NCBI RefSeq assembly: GCF_002021095.1
Contig: NZ_MPRK01000004.1
Coordinates: 1 to 37,831, forward strand
Direction of reading: 5' to 3'
From: Solemya elarraichensis gill symbiont
Lineage (GTDB): Bacteria > Pseudomonadota > Gammaproteobacteria > Chromatiales > Chromatiaceae
Length of the DNA: 37,831 nucleotides
Made by a program: the position numbers and the translations under genes. This document shows, in pieces, positions 26,815 to 35,107 of this stretch. A model generated the notes under the pieces. The model worked only from the letters and a program-made list of their open reading frames with translations, had not been told where the DNA came from and searched no databases. Position 1 is the stretch's first letter. Every line of letters begins with the position of its first letter.

Positions 26815-27885
26815 ATGGCAGACATGCGTGACCCGATCGAAACCGGGTGCCCTGATCCATTCCAGTACATGCATCCTATGATGCGCCGTAACTTTGGCCT
26901 GTGGGCTTATCATGAAGACCCACGTCCTGGCGTCCTGTTGCACGTTGCCAAAAATGGCGACAAGCTTTGGACCATCAAGGCTGGTACCCAGCGTATCCTG
27001 GATCTCTTCACTCTGCGCACCCTGTGCCAGATTGCTGATGACTATTCTGACGGTTTTATCCGTTTCACAATCCGTTCAAACCCTGAGTTCTTCGTAACTG
27101 AAGAGTCTCGTGTTGCGCCGCTGATTGAGCAACTGGAAGAGGCTGGCTTCATCGTTGGTGGTACCAAGAACTCAGTAACAACCCTGTCGCATACACAGGG
27201 CTGGTTGCACTGTGACATTCCTGGTACTGATGCTTCAGGCGTCGTGAAGTCCATGATGGACGAACTCATCGATGAGTTTAAAGTTTCAGAAATGCCTAAC
27301 CGCGTTCATATCACGACTTCTTGCTGCCAGATCAACTGTGGTGGCCAGGGTGATATCGCGATCAACGTACAGCACACCAAGCCACCAAAAATCAATCATG
27401 ATCTGGTTGCTAACGTGTGTGAGCGTCCAACTGTTGTTGCACGTTGCCCGGTTGCTGCGATTCGTCCGGCAATGGTTAACGGCAAGCCTTCACTGGAAGT
27501 CGACGAGAAGAAGTGTATCTGTTGTGGTGCATGTTTCCCTCCTTGTCCTCCAATGCAGATCAACGATGCGGAGCACACCAAGCTGGCAATCTGGGTTGGT
27601 GGCAACCACTCAAACGCACGTGGCAAGCCGACTTTCCAGAAGCTTGTTGCAGCTGGTATCCCTAACAACCCGCCGCGCTGGCCTGAAGCAACTGCTATCG
27701 TCAAGCGCATCCTGGCTGAATACAAGGCAGGCGCGCGTGATTGGGAGCGTGTTGGCGAGTGGATCGAACGTATTGGATGGCCACGTTTCTTTGAACTGGT
27801 TGAGCTGCCCTTTACCAAGTACCACATCGATAACTGGCGTGGTGCTCGTAAGAGCCTGAACGCATCAGCGCACATCCGCTTCTGA
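26815..27885 (+). CDS. dsrB: Reverse-type dissimilatory sulfite reductase, beta subunit
   Basis: Beta subunit of DsrAB. From the ATG at 26815, with GGAGG 5 bases upstream, the product has 356 residues. The cluster/siroheme region is TTSCCQINCGGQGDIAINVQ (cysteines 170, 171 and 175), with ARCPVAAIRP at 210-218. A ferredoxin insert has CICCGACFPPCP (234-245). The upstream in-frame ATG at 26767 would include the intercistronic hairpin and is rejected. It forms a heterotetramer with DsrA; the functional siroheme sits at the subunit interface in this family. Confidence 0.98.
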   Translation: MADMRDPIETGCPDPFQYMHPMMRRNFGLWAYHEDPRPGVLLHVAKNGDKLWTIKAGTQRILDLFTLRTLCQIADDYSDGFIRFTIRSNPEFFVTEESRVAPLIEQLEEAGFIVGGTKNSVTTLSHTQGWLHCDIPGTDASGVVKSMMDELIDEFKVSEMPNRVHITTSCCQINCGGQGDIAINVQHTKPPKINHDLVANVCERPTVVARCPVAAIRPAMVNGKPSLEVDEKKCICCGACFPPCPPMQINDAEHTKLAIWVGGNHSNARGKPTFQKLVAAGIPNNPPRWPEATAIVKRILAEYKAGARDWERVGEWIERIGWPRFFELVELPFTKYHIDNWRGARKSLNASAHIRF

Positions 27886-27899
27886 ACCGGAGTGACAAG

Positions 27900-28292
27900 A
27901 TGAATTTAACCATTCAGGTCAATGAAGGGCCCTATCAGCACCAGGCGTCTGATTCTGCCTATTTCTTCACCAAAGCGGCTCTGGAGAAGGGTCACGAAAT
28001 CTTTCGTGTCTTCTTCTACCACGATGGTGTTAATAACGGCACACGTCTGACTACGCCGCCACAGGACGACCGCAATGTCGTGAAGCGCTGGAGTGAGCTG
28101 GCAGCAGAACATGATCTCGATCTTGTTATCTGTGTAGCAGCTGCCCAGCGTCGCGGTATCGTCGACGATGGTGAGGCAGAACGTAATAAAAAGGACGCGA
28201 CAAATATTGCGCCCGGCTTTCGTATCTCTGGCCTTGGCCAGTTGGTCGAAGGCGGTATTCAGAGCGACCGCCTGGTCGTTTTCGGCGACTGA
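27900..28292 (+). CDS. dsrE: Sulfurtransferase subunit DsrE
   Basis: Subunit of the DsrEFH complex (TusD homologue), which hands sulfur to DsrC. The 130 residues contain the active cysteine exactly at position 78 (DLVICVAAAQRRGI), as in A. vinosum DsrE. GGAG lies 7 bases before the ATG. FRVFFYHDGVNNGTRL and FRISGLGQLVEGG are family segments. It follows dsrB by 14 bases and precedes dsrF by 13. The dsrEFH genes mark the sulfur-oxidising type of Dsr system and are usually absent from sulfate reducers. Confidence 0.97.
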   Translation: MNLTIQVNEGPYQHQASDSAYFFTKAALEKGHEIFRVFFYHDGVNNGTRLTTPPQDDRNVVKRWSELAAEHDLDLVICVAAAQRRGIVDDGEAERNKKDATNIAPGFRISGLGQLVEGGIQSDRLVVFGD

Positions 28293-28305
28293 TGCGGAGA
28301 TAGAT

Positions 28306-28713
28306 ATGTCTAATATTAAAAAATTCATGTATGTCAACCGCAGAGCGCCTTACGGCACCATCTACGCATGGGAGTCGCTTGAAGTTGTTCTGATTGGTGC
28401 GGCATTTGAACAGGACGTCAGTCTTGCGTTCATCGATGACGGTGTCTATCAACTGGTCAAAGGCCAGGATACTGCCGGTATTGGTATGAAAAACTTTTCA
28501 CCGACTTATGCAGCACTTGGCGACTATGAAGTCACCAAGATTTATGTTGAAAAAGAGTCGCTGGAAGAGCGTGGCCTGACACTTGATGATCTTCAGCACC
28601 TCGTCTGGGAAGACGAGGATGATGATTGGGCCGAGAAGGATTCCATTCGTCTGGTTAGCTGTGCTGAACTTGCTCAGGTATTTGCTGAGCAAGAAGTCAT
28701 GTTTAACTTCTAG
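28306..28713 (+). CDS. dsrF: Sulfurtransferase complex subunit DsrF
   Basis: Subunit of DsrEFH (TusC homologue). From the ATG at 28306 (MSNIKKFMYVNRR, GGAG 6 bases upstream) it has 135 residues. RRAPYGTIYAWESLEVVLIG and VSLAFIDDGVYQLVKGQ are characteristic. The only cysteine is near the C-terminus (RLVSCAEL) and is not a known sulfur carrier. An open frame extends 46 codons further upstream inside dsrE, but that is a shadow. Confidence 0.96.
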   Translation: MSNIKKFMYVNRRAPYGTIYAWESLEVVLIGAAFEQDVSLAFIDDGVYQLVKGQDTAGIGMKNFSPTYAALGDYEVTKIYVEKESLEERGLTLDDLQHLVWEDEDDDWAEKDSIRLVSCAELAQVFAEQEVMFNF

Positions 28714-28724
28714 GGGAGAAGCAA

Positions 28725-29021
28725 ATGTCAATTTTACATCTGGTGAATAAATCCCCTTACGAGCGCGATAGCCTGGATACTGCAGTCGACTATATGCTCG
28801 ATGGCGATACCATGCTGTTAATCGAAGATGGGGTCTATGCTGCCATGAGTGGCGGTAAAGCTGCATCCAAAATCAGCGGAATGAAAGTTTCCGTATTGGG
28901 TCCGGACCTGGCTGCACGCGGCATCTCGGAAGAGAAGCTGGTTGATGGCGTTACTGTCGTCGATTATGCGGGCTTTGTCGATCTGGTTGAATCAAACGAC
29001 AAGGTTCAGTCCTGGCTGTAA
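28725..29021 (+). CDS. dsrH: Sulfurtransferase complex subunit DsrH, cysteine-free
   Basis: Subunit of DsrEFH (TusB homologue). The 98 residues match the family: MSILHLVNKSPYERDSLD, then DTMLLIEDGVYAAM. The protein contains no cysteine. DsrH of A. vinosum has a conserved Cys20, but here position 20 is alanine (SLDTAVDY). Sulfur transfer would then rest on DsrE Cys78 alone. GGAG lies upstream of the ATG. It is 11 bases after dsrF and 34 before dsrC. Confidence 0.95.
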   Translation: MSILHLVNKSPYERDSLDTAVDYMLDGDTMLLIEDGVYAAMSGGKAASKISGMKVSVLGPDLAARGISEEKLVDGVTVVDYAGFVDLVESNDKVQSWL

Positions 29022-29055
29022 CCTGCAATTTATTTCTTATTGAGGAGATACACAA

Positions 29056-29388
29056 ATGCCTATCGAAGTGAACGGTAAGACATTCGAAACTGACGAAGAG
29101 GGCTACCTCGCTAACATTAACGAGTGGGAGCCAGGTGTTGCTGAAGTTATGGCTAAGGAAGACGAGCTCGAACTGACTAGCGAGCATTGGGACATTATCA
29201 ACTTCCTGCGTGAGTACTACGAAGAGTACCAGATCGCACCAGCAGTACGCGTTCTGACCAAAGCTGTTTCCAAGAAGCTGGGTAAGGACAAGGGTAACAG
29301 CAAGTACCTGTACGGTCTGTTCCCATACGGTCCTGGTAAGCAGGCATGTCGTTATGCCGGCCTTCCAAAGCCAACCGGTTGCGTCTGA
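29056..29388 (+). CDS. dsrC: Sulfur carrier protein DsrC
   Basis: Small sulfur carrier, substrate of DsrAB and of the DsrMKJOP complex. The 110 residues end in QACRYAGLPKPTGCV. Both redox cysteines are present: Cys98 and the penultimate Cys109, ten residues between them, so it is a true DsrC and not TusE. The body shows VNGKTFETDEEGYL, WDIINFLREYYEEYQIAPAVR and GNSKYLYGLFPYGPGKQ. AGGAG is 8 bases before the ATG. Two hairpins lie in the 158-base gap after it, which may raise dsrC mRNA relative to downstream genes. Compare the Cys-less paralogue at 22266. Confidence 0.98.
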   Translation: MPIEVNGKTFETDEEGYLANINEWEPGVAEVMAKEDELELTSEHWDIINFLREYYEEYQIAPAVRVLTKAVSKKLGKDKGNSKYLYGLFPYGPGKQACRYAGLPKPTGCV

Positions 29389-29408
29389 TTAGTTTCAGGT
29401 AAATTCGG

Positions 29409-29440
29409 GGATACTCTCCTTGCTTGCGAGGGGAGTATCC
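29409..29440 (+). other. Hairpin after dsrC, first
   Basis: GGATACTC (29409-29416) pairs with GAGTATCC (29433-29440). Inside, CCTT pairs with GAGG, giving a long GC-rich stem. No U-run follows. It is likely a 3' stabiliser of a dsrC mRNA species, a processing site, or a partial terminator. Confidence 0.75.
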
Positions 29441-29459
29441 ATCCCGGCAGGGAAAATTT

Positions 29460-29506
29460 GCAGGTCGATCTTCATCAGGAAAATAGAAGCGTGTGGCTCG
29501 ACCTGC
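29460..29506 (+). other. Hairpin after dsrC, second
   Basis: GCAGGTCGA (29460-29468) and TCGACCTGC (29498-29506) form a perfect 9-bp stem with a 29-base loop, ending 40 bases before dsrM. As a dyad in DNA it could also be a protein binding site. Confidence 0.6.
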
Positions 29507-29546
29507 ACATTTTCAAGCTGTTGTTAACATTTAGAGGATTGGGAAC

Positions 29547-30266
29547 ATGTCTGTGGCCTACGCCATTCTGTTCTACATAGCACTTGCGATTATGGTGATT
29601 GGTGTTGCGCGTCGCGTGATCATGTATGCGAAAGCACCCGCACCGCTCAAGATTCCAACGACTCCGGCTCCGACAACGCAGACAGGTGTTGTCATGCGTA
29701 TGTTCCGCGAAGTGGTCTTTTTTGAAAGCCTTTTCAAGTCGACCAAGTGGACATGGATTTTTGGCTGGATGTTCCACATGGGCCTTTTTGCCGTACTCGC
29801 ACGCCACAGTCGCTACTTCAATTCATTGATGCCTGCCGAAATTGTTGGCCCTCTCAAGTATGCAGCCTTTGCGATGATTATCGGTCTGGTTGGTTTGTTG
29901 ATTCGCCGCTTTGCTGTCGACCGCGTACGTTATATTTCGTCGCCATCAGATTTCGCCATGCTGTTTCTGCTGATTCTTATCGGTGTCAGTGGTGCAATGA
30001 TGACGTTTGTATCGCATACCGATATCACCATGGTGACACACTTTTTTCACACTTTGATGTGGCCGTTTGACGGTATTGGAGAGCTGCCTGGAGATATCCT
30101 GGTTTGGGTTCACCTGCTGTTGGTTGCATCGCTGATGATTATTTTTCCAGTGAGCAAACTGCTCCATGCACCGGGCGTATTTTTCAGTCCGTCACGCAAC
30201 CAGGTAGATAATCCACGCGAGCAACGCCACGTCTCTGATTGGGCGAAGAAGCTCGAACAGAATTGA
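29547..30266 (+). CDS. dsrM: Membrane cytochrome b subunit DsrM
   Basis: NarI-like membrane subunit of DsrMKJOP; binds b-type haem and passes electrons between the quinone pool and DsrK. The 239 residues have about five hydrophobic helices: AYAILFYIALAIMVIGVARR, WIFGWMFHMGLFAVLA, YAAFAMIIGLVGLLI, FAMLFLLILIGVSGAMM and WVHLLLVASLMIIFPVSK. Histidines in the second helix (FHMG), in HFFHTLM and in the last helix (WVHLL) are candidate haem ligands. AGAGG precedes the ATG. It is followed after 35 bases by dsrK. Confidence 0.95.
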   Translation: MSVAYAILFYIALAIMVIGVARRVIMYAKAPAPLKIPTTPAPTTQTGVVMRMFREVVFFESLFKSTKWTWIFGWMFHMGLFAVLARHSRYFNSLMPAEIVGPLKYAAFAMIIGLVGLLIRRFAVDRVRYISSPSDFAMLFLLILIGVSGAMMTFVSHTDITMVTHFFHTLMWPFDGIGELPGDILVWVHLLLVASLMIIFPVSKLLHAPGVFFSPSRNQVDNPREQRHVSDWAKKLEQN

Positions 30267-30301
30267 TTTTGCAGAAGAGAAGAGCCGGCTGAGGAACACT
30301 C

Positions 30302-31849
30302 ATGGCAAAAGCAGATTACGAAATTCCAGAATTACATGAATATGTCGAAGTTCCAGAATTAGAGTCTGGCACCATGGCGCACAGTGCGCCATATGTTGCC
30401 AAGCCCGAGTTCCAGGAACAACTGGGCTATGTTGGTGAAGTTGAGGACGACTGGAAAGAGAAAGCCCTTGATGCAATGGGTGACATGCTTGGCAAGTACC
30501 GTGGACTGCAGGTCTTCATGGACTCTTGTGTCAAATGTGGTTCTTGTACAGACAAGTGTCATTACTACCTTAGTACCAAGGATCCGCTGAACATGCCTGT
30601 TGCGCGTCAGGACCTGATGCGCCGTGTTTACCGCCGCTACTTTACATTTGCTGGCAAGTTTTTTGGCAAGCTGGGTATGCCTGAATTTGTCGGTGCGAAA
30701 GAGCTCGAGCGCGAAGACCTGGATGAGTGGTTCAGCTACTATCACCAGTGTTCACAGTGCCGCCGCTGTTCTGTTTTCTGTCCATACGGTATTGATACTG
30801 CCGAGATCACCATGGCAGCACGAGAAATTCTGGCACGCGTTGGTATCGGTCAGAAATACTCAAACGAAATTATCGGCAAGGTTTACAAGATTGGTAACAA
30901 CCTTGGACTGCCTGGCCCGGCACTTCTGGATACCCTCGAGGGACTGGAAGAGGATGTCGAAGACGAAACTGGCGTAAAGGTACTCTATCCGCTTGATGTG
31001 AAGGGCGCGGATATCCTGCTGGTGACACCATCGGCAGACTTTTTTGCTGAGCCCCATGTTGATGGCCTGATTGGTTACGGCAAGGTATTTCACGAGGCTG
31101 GCGTTAGCTGGACTCTGAGTACAACTGCTTCTGAGGCTGCCAACTTCGGTATGTTTATCGGCTCCTACGAGAATATGCGCAAAATTTCGCTGCGTATTCG
31201 CGAGGCCGCGCTTGAGCTGGGTGTTAAACGCATAGTATTCGGTGAGTGTGGACACGCATGGCGTGTTGCTTACTCGTTCCTGAATACGCTTGCGGGTCCG
31301 TTCGATTTTCTTGACCCGGATTACCCGGTGCCACAGCACATTCTTGAGTTCACCTGGAACGAAATCCAGAAAGGTACCCTGAATCTGGATCCATCACGTA
31401 ATGATGACAAGACGCTGACTTTCCATGACTCATGCAACGTTGCACGTGCAACCCGTATGGGTGACGAGCCTGGTGGCCAGTTCACCATTCCGCGTAATGT
31501 GATCAAGTCGGTTTGTAACAACTATGTTGATATGGATCCGGACACTATCTATGAGAAGACCTTCTGCTGCGGTGGTGGCGGTGGCCTGCTTACAGATGAC
31601 CTGATGGAGATTCGTATCAAGGGCGGTATGCCACGTATGACAGCGTTGAACAATGTCATCGAAGAGTCCGGTGTGACTCACATGGCCGCGATTTGTGCGA
31701 TCTGCAAAAGCCAGTTTACAAAGATATTGCCGTACTACGGTATGGAGATGGACCAGATTGTCAGTGTCCATCAGCTCGTCTCGGATGCACTGATCCTTTC
31801 CGGTCAGGTAGATGAAGACGATGAAGATACAGATGAAGAAGCGGCCTGA
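30302..31849 (+). CDS. dsrK: Fe-S subunit DsrK, HdrD-like
   Basis: Cytoplasmic iron-sulfur subunit of DsrMKJOP, related to heterodisulfide reductase HdrD, thought to act on the DsrC disulfide/trisulfide. The 515 residues have two [4Fe-4S] motifs: CVKCGSCTDKCHYY (76-89) and CSQCRRCSVFCPYGI (150-164). Two C-terminal CCG-type domains follow, with HDSCNVARATRMGDEPG, KTFCCGGGGGLLTDD and AAICAICKSQF. The tail is very acidic. It is soluble apart from its contact with DsrM. Confidence 0.97.
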   Translation: MAKADYEIPELHEYVEVPELESGTMAHSAPYVAKPEFQEQLGYVGEVEDDWKEKALDAMGDMLGKYRGLQVFMDSCVKCGSCTDKCHYYLSTKDPLNMPVARQDLMRRVYRRYFTFAGKFFGKLGMPEFVGAKELEREDLDEWFSYYHQCSQCRRCSVFCPYGIDTAEITMAAREILARVGIGQKYSNEIIGKVYKIGNNLGLPGPALLDTLEGLEEDVEDETGVKVLYPLDVKGADILLVTPSADFFAEPHVDGLIGYGKVFHEAGVSWTLSTTASEAANFGMFIGSYENMRKISLRIREAALELGVKRIVFGECGHAWRVAYSFLNTLAGPFDFLDPDYPVPQHILEFTWNEIQKGTLNLDPSRNDDKTLTFHDSCNVARATRMGDEPGGQFTIPRNVIKSVCNNYVDMDPDTIYEKTFCCGGGGGLLTDDLMEIRIKGGMPRMTALNNVIEESGVTHMAAICAICKSQFTKILPYYGMEMDQIVSVHQLVSDALILSGQVDEDDEDTDEEAA

Positions 31850-31867
31850 GTCGGGTCAGCTTCAGAG

Positions 31868-31899
31868 ACTAGTTAATAGATATTAATTTTCGAATTAGT
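31868..31899 (+). other. AU-rich hairpin dsrK-dsrL
   Basis: ACTAGTT (31868-31874) pairs with AATTAGT (31893-31899) with one G-U pair; AATA/TATT extends it inside. It ends just before the dsrL ribosome binding site (AAGGAG), so it might tune translation. It is weaker than the other dsr intercistronic stems. Confidence 0.4.
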
Positions 31900-31916
31900 G
31901 GGAAGGAGAAAAATCC

Positions 31917-33872
31917 ATGGCGACTTCCAGTGATGAAATGAACACCAAGCTATCCTACCGTCGTTTTGAAGAAGGCGATGACCAGTGGGGCAGCTGGACA
32001 GATAAAATCTTCAATGAAGATAACTCTCACAAGTGTCCGACTTATGTAAACAAGACGCCACCCTGCCAGGGTAGCTGCCCGTCGGGTGAAGACATCCGTG
32101 GCTGGCTGGCAATTGTTCGCGAACAGGAGAAGCCTTCTGAAGGCGTAGAGTGGCAGGAGTATGCATTCCGCCGTTCAACTGATGCGAATCCTTTCCCGTC
32201 TATGATGGGCCGTGTTTGTCCTGCACCTTGTCAGGATGGCTGTAACCGTAACGATGTCGAGGATTTTGTCGGAATCAACTCGGTTGAAATGTATATCGGC
32301 GATACAGCACTGGCAAACGGCTATAAATTCGAGGCAGGTGCTTCTACCGGCAAAAAAGTCGCAATTATTGGTGGTGGTCCTGCTGGTATGGCGGCAGCTT
32401 ACCAGCTGCGTCGTAAAGGCCATGCAGTTACCATTTTTGAATCACTCTCCGATCTCGGCGGTATGATGCGTTTCGGTATTCCGAACTATCGTATTCCGCG
32501 TGACAAGCTGGGTAGTGAAGTACAGCGAATCATTGATATGGGTGACGTTGAAGTCAAGCTCAACACCCGTGTCGGAAAGGATGTCTCTGTTGAAGAGATT
32601 GAGAAGAGCCATGATGCCATCCTGTGGGCAATCGGTTGCTGGACTGGACGTGGCCTTTTTGTAGGCAACTGGGATGAGACTCCTAATTGCGTGACAGGTG
32701 TTGATTACCTCAAGGCATTCAACGAAGGCCGCATGAAAGCAACAGGCAAGAAGGTTGTTTGTGTCGGTGGTGGTGATACCTCTATCGACGTTGTCTCGGT
32801 CGCACGTCGTCTTGGCCACGTTGAAGGTACTGACGAGCTGCCAGAAGCGATTGTCCTTGATGACGCTGCAGCGCATGGTTCGATTACAACAGTTCCGTCT
32901 GACGTTACCCTTACTTCACTCTTCCCAATCGACAACATGACTGCTGCAGAGCACGAGGTTAAGGATGCACTGCACGAAGGTGTCACCATCCTTGACGAAG
33001 TGATGCCGGTTGAGATTGTTAGAGACGCTGTTGGCCGTGCAACAGGTCTTAAAATTGCCAAGTGTACGCTGGAAGATGGCCGTCCGAGTCCTATTGAAGG
33101 CACCGAGCAGGTAATCGAGGCTGACATTATCGTCTCTGCAATCGGCCAGGGTGGTGACATGTCAGGTCTCGAGGATTTCGCCAACGAGCGCAACCTCATG
33201 GATGCCGACAAGCACTACCAGGTTCCAGACAAGGCGGGTCATTTTGTTGCAGGCGATATCGTTCGTCCGCACCTGCTGACTACTGCGATTGGCCAAGCAT
33301 CTATTGCAGCTGCCTCAATTGACGACTATCTCGATGATGGCAGTGTGAATATGCGTCGTCCAAAGGTTGACGTGCACCACTTCGACCTCGAAGAGAAGCT
33401 CGAGGAAGCTGGTCTGAGTCCGGATGATTTCGATCCTAATACGACTGGCGAAGGTGACATGCGTGGAACCTTCCTCGGTAACTGGGCGATTCACAACTAT
33501 GAAGACCGCTCATACGCAGAGATTATCAAGAATGATGAACTGTTCCTTGGTCACTTTGAATATCATGAGCGTAATCACCGTAAAGAAGAGGTTCCATCTT
33601 CTGACGAGGTACTGGGCCATTTCCACGAGCGTCTGATTTGTCTCGAAGAAGAGCGCGCACAAGACGAAGCCAAGCGTTGCATGAGTTGTGGTATGTGTTT
33701 CGAGTGTGACAACTGTGTTATCTACTGCCCGCAGGATGCGGTCTATCGTGTCAAGAAGACAGAGGCAACAACAGGTCGTTACGTCGCAACTGATTACTCT
33801 CGTTGCATCGGCTGTCATATCTGTGCAGATGTTTGCCCAACCGGCTACATCAAAATGGGTATGGGTGAATAA
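31917..33872 (+). CDS. dsrL: NAD(P)H:acceptor oxidoreductase DsrL
   Basis: Iron-sulfur flavoprotein resembling the small subunit of glutamate synthase; couples DsrAB-dependent sulfur oxidation to NAD(P)+/NAD(P)H. The 651 residues have an N-terminal cysteine region (CPTYVNKTPPCQGSCPSGED, 40-59, and CPAPCQDGC, 101-109), an FAD-binding motif VAIIGGGPAGMAAAY (148-162), and a nucleotide-binding motif VCVGGGDTSIDVVS near 280. The C-terminal ferredoxin domain has CMSCGMCFECDNCVIYCP (from about 588) and CIGCHICADVCP (from about 630). AAGGAG precedes the ATG. DsrL with the full ferredoxin tail is typical of oxidisers. Confidence 0.97.
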   Translation: MATSSDEMNTKLSYRRFEEGDDQWGSWTDKIFNEDNSHKCPTYVNKTPPCQGSCPSGEDIRGWLAIVREQEKPSEGVEWQEYAFRRSTDANPFPSMMGRVCPAPCQDGCNRNDVEDFVGINSVEMYIGDTALANGYKFEAGASTGKKVAIIGGGPAGMAAAYQLRRKGHAVTIFESLSDLGGMMRFGIPNYRIPRDKLGSEVQRIIDMGDVEVKLNTRVGKDVSVEEIEKSHDAILWAIGCWTGRGLFVGNWDETPNCVTGVDYLKAFNEGRMKATGKKVVCVGGGDTSIDVVSVARRLGHVEGTDELPEAIVLDDAAAHGSITTVPSDVTLTSLFPIDNMTAAEHEVKDALHEGVTILDEVMPVEIVRDAVGRATGLKIAKCTLEDGRPSPIEGTEQVIEADIIVSAIGQGGDMSGLEDFANERNLMDADKHYQVPDKAGHFVAGDIVRPHLLTTAIGQASIAAASIDDYLDDGSVNMRRPKVDVHHFDLEEKLEEAGLSPDDFDPNTTGEGDMRGTFLGNWAIHNYEDRSYAEIIKNDELFLGHFEYHERNHRKEEVPSSDEVLGHFHERLICLEEERAQDEAKRCMSCGMCFECDNCVIYCPQDAVYRVKKTEATTGRYVATDYSRCIGCHICADVCPTGYIKMGMGE

Positions 33873-33899
33873 TTGTCGGTGACAACACCGGAGCATATG

Positions 33900-34322
33900 A
33901 TGTCAAAAAGCATCGAACAGAAAAGTGTAAAGTTTGCAGTGTTTCTCGCTGTACTGGTCTCCATGTTGATGATCAGCACAGCGTATGCGGGCAAGAACTG
34001 GCGTGCCGAGGGTAACTCCAAGGCATCACAGATGGCGCAGAATGCAGAAATGTGCGTTCGCGATACTGACTTTATGCGACGCAACCACATGGAACTGATT
34101 CAGCATGACAGAGACGTAACAGTCCGCCAGGGTGTTCGTACCCTTGACGGCAGCCTCAAGGGTTGTGTTACCTGTCATGCCAACAAGCAAGAATCCGGTG
34201 AATATGTACCGGTGACAGCCATGAGCGGCCCGGGTGGCAGCCAGTTCTGTGCGAGTTGTCATGTCTATACCAGTGTCTCTCTGGATTGTTTCCAGTGTCA
34301 CTCAACTGTTCCAACTGAATAA
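33900..34322 (+). CDS. dsrJ: Periplasmic triheme cytochrome DsrJ
   Basis: Periplasmic c-type cytochrome of DsrMKJOP. I choose the ATG at 33900 (GGAG 6 bases upstream), giving 140 residues; a TTG at 33873 and an ATG at 33897 are in frame. An N-terminal hydrophobic signal ends STAYA before GKNW; in DsrJ it may stay as an anchor. Three haem-binding motifs follow: CVTCH, CASCH and CFQCH. Cys52 in NAEMCVRDTDF corresponds by position to the conserved cysteine that in A. vinosum DsrJ serves as an unusual axial haem ligand, His/Cys. The dsrL stop is 27 bases upstream. Confidence 0.94.
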   Translation: MSKSIEQKSVKFAVFLAVLVSMLMISTAYAGKNWRAEGNSKASQMAQNAEMCVRDTDFMRRNHMELIQHDRDVTVRQGVRTLDGSLKGCVTCHANKQESGEYVPVTAMSGPGGSQFCASCHVYTSVSLDCFQCHSTVPTE

Positions 34323-34342
34323 GCGTGGAGAGGGAAGACAAA

Positions 34343-35104
34343 GTGAAAACCACTGATCAGACCGACCACAAGCGTCGTGATTTTCTTAAAACCGGCGTTG
34401 CAGCATCAGCCGTAACGCTTGCTCCTGGCATTGTCATGCATACGGCCGAAGCCGCGCCACGTGACAAGGCTGTAGACAGCAGTGTCCGTTGGGGCATGTT
34501 GGTTGATACCTTCAAGTGTGCAAGCGGGTGTGATTCCTGCGTGCAGGCGTGTAACGAGGAGAACGGTCTTGAGGCATACAGCATGCCTGAAGGTGCCGAT
34601 CCGGAAAAATGGGATCAGCAGCGTCCAAAATGGATGCGCAATGTGACCCTCAAGGATAACCTCAGCGGGCGTATCAGCAACCTTCCTCTAATGTGTCAGC
34701 ATTGTGAAAACCCGCCATGTGCCGATGTTTGCCCGACGGGTGCATCATTCCGTCGTGCTGATGGTATTGTCATGGTTGACCGCCATACCTGCATCGGCTG
34801 CCGTTACTGCATGATGGCTTGTCCATACAAAGCACGTTCATTCATTCATGAGAATGTTGACATCAAGCCTGAGCTCGCTCCTCGCGGCAAGGGTTGTGTG
34901 GAGTCATGCAATTTCTGCGTTCACCGTCTTGATGATGGTGAGACATCAACAGCATGTCAGGATGCCTGCCCGGAGAATGCAATTATCTTCGGCGATCTGA
35001 ATGATCCGAACAGTGAAGTTTCCAAGGCACTGGCCGAGTATCCAAGTGTTCAGATCCGTGCGGACCTGAGACTGAATACCGGCGTACGCTACAGCGGAAT
35101 TTAA
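34343..35104 (+). CDS. dsrO: Periplasmic Fe-S subunit DsrO
   Basis: Periplasmic ferredoxin-like subunit of DsrMKJOP, related to HybA/NrfC. The 253-residue product from the GTG at 34343 has a twin-arginine signal (HKRRDFLKTG, 9-18), then an alanine-rich hydrophobic stretch ending near AEAA. Four [4Fe-4S] motifs follow: CASGCDSCVQAC, CQHCENPPCADVCP, CIGCRYCMMACP and CNFCVHR...CQDACP. An earlier GTG at 34325 is possible; 34343 is preferred because GGGAAG sits just upstream. dsrP follows after 3 bases. Confidence 0.93.
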   Translation: MKTTDQTDHKRRDFLKTGVAASAVTLAPGIVMHTAEAAPRDKAVDSSVRWGMLVDTFKCASGCDSCVQACNEENGLEAYSMPEGADPEKWDQQRPKWMRNVTLKDNLSGRISNLPLMCQHCENPPCADVCPTGASFRRADGIVMVDRHTCIGCRYCMMACPYKARSFIHENVDIKPELAPRGKGCVESCNFCVHRLDDGETSTACQDACPENAIIFGDLNDPNSEVSKALAEYPSVQIRADLRLNTGVRYSGI

Positions 35105-35107
35105 GCC

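Noticed and set aside
25975-26943. 322-codon antisense frame over dsrA/dsrB
   Set aside because: It is a shadow of the strongly biased dsr coding sequence; the protein has no recognisable domain.
33873-33899. TTG start for dsrJ directly after dsrL
   Set aside because: It lacks a ribosome binding site and places the signal peptide too far in; the ATG at 33900 has GGAG at good spacing.
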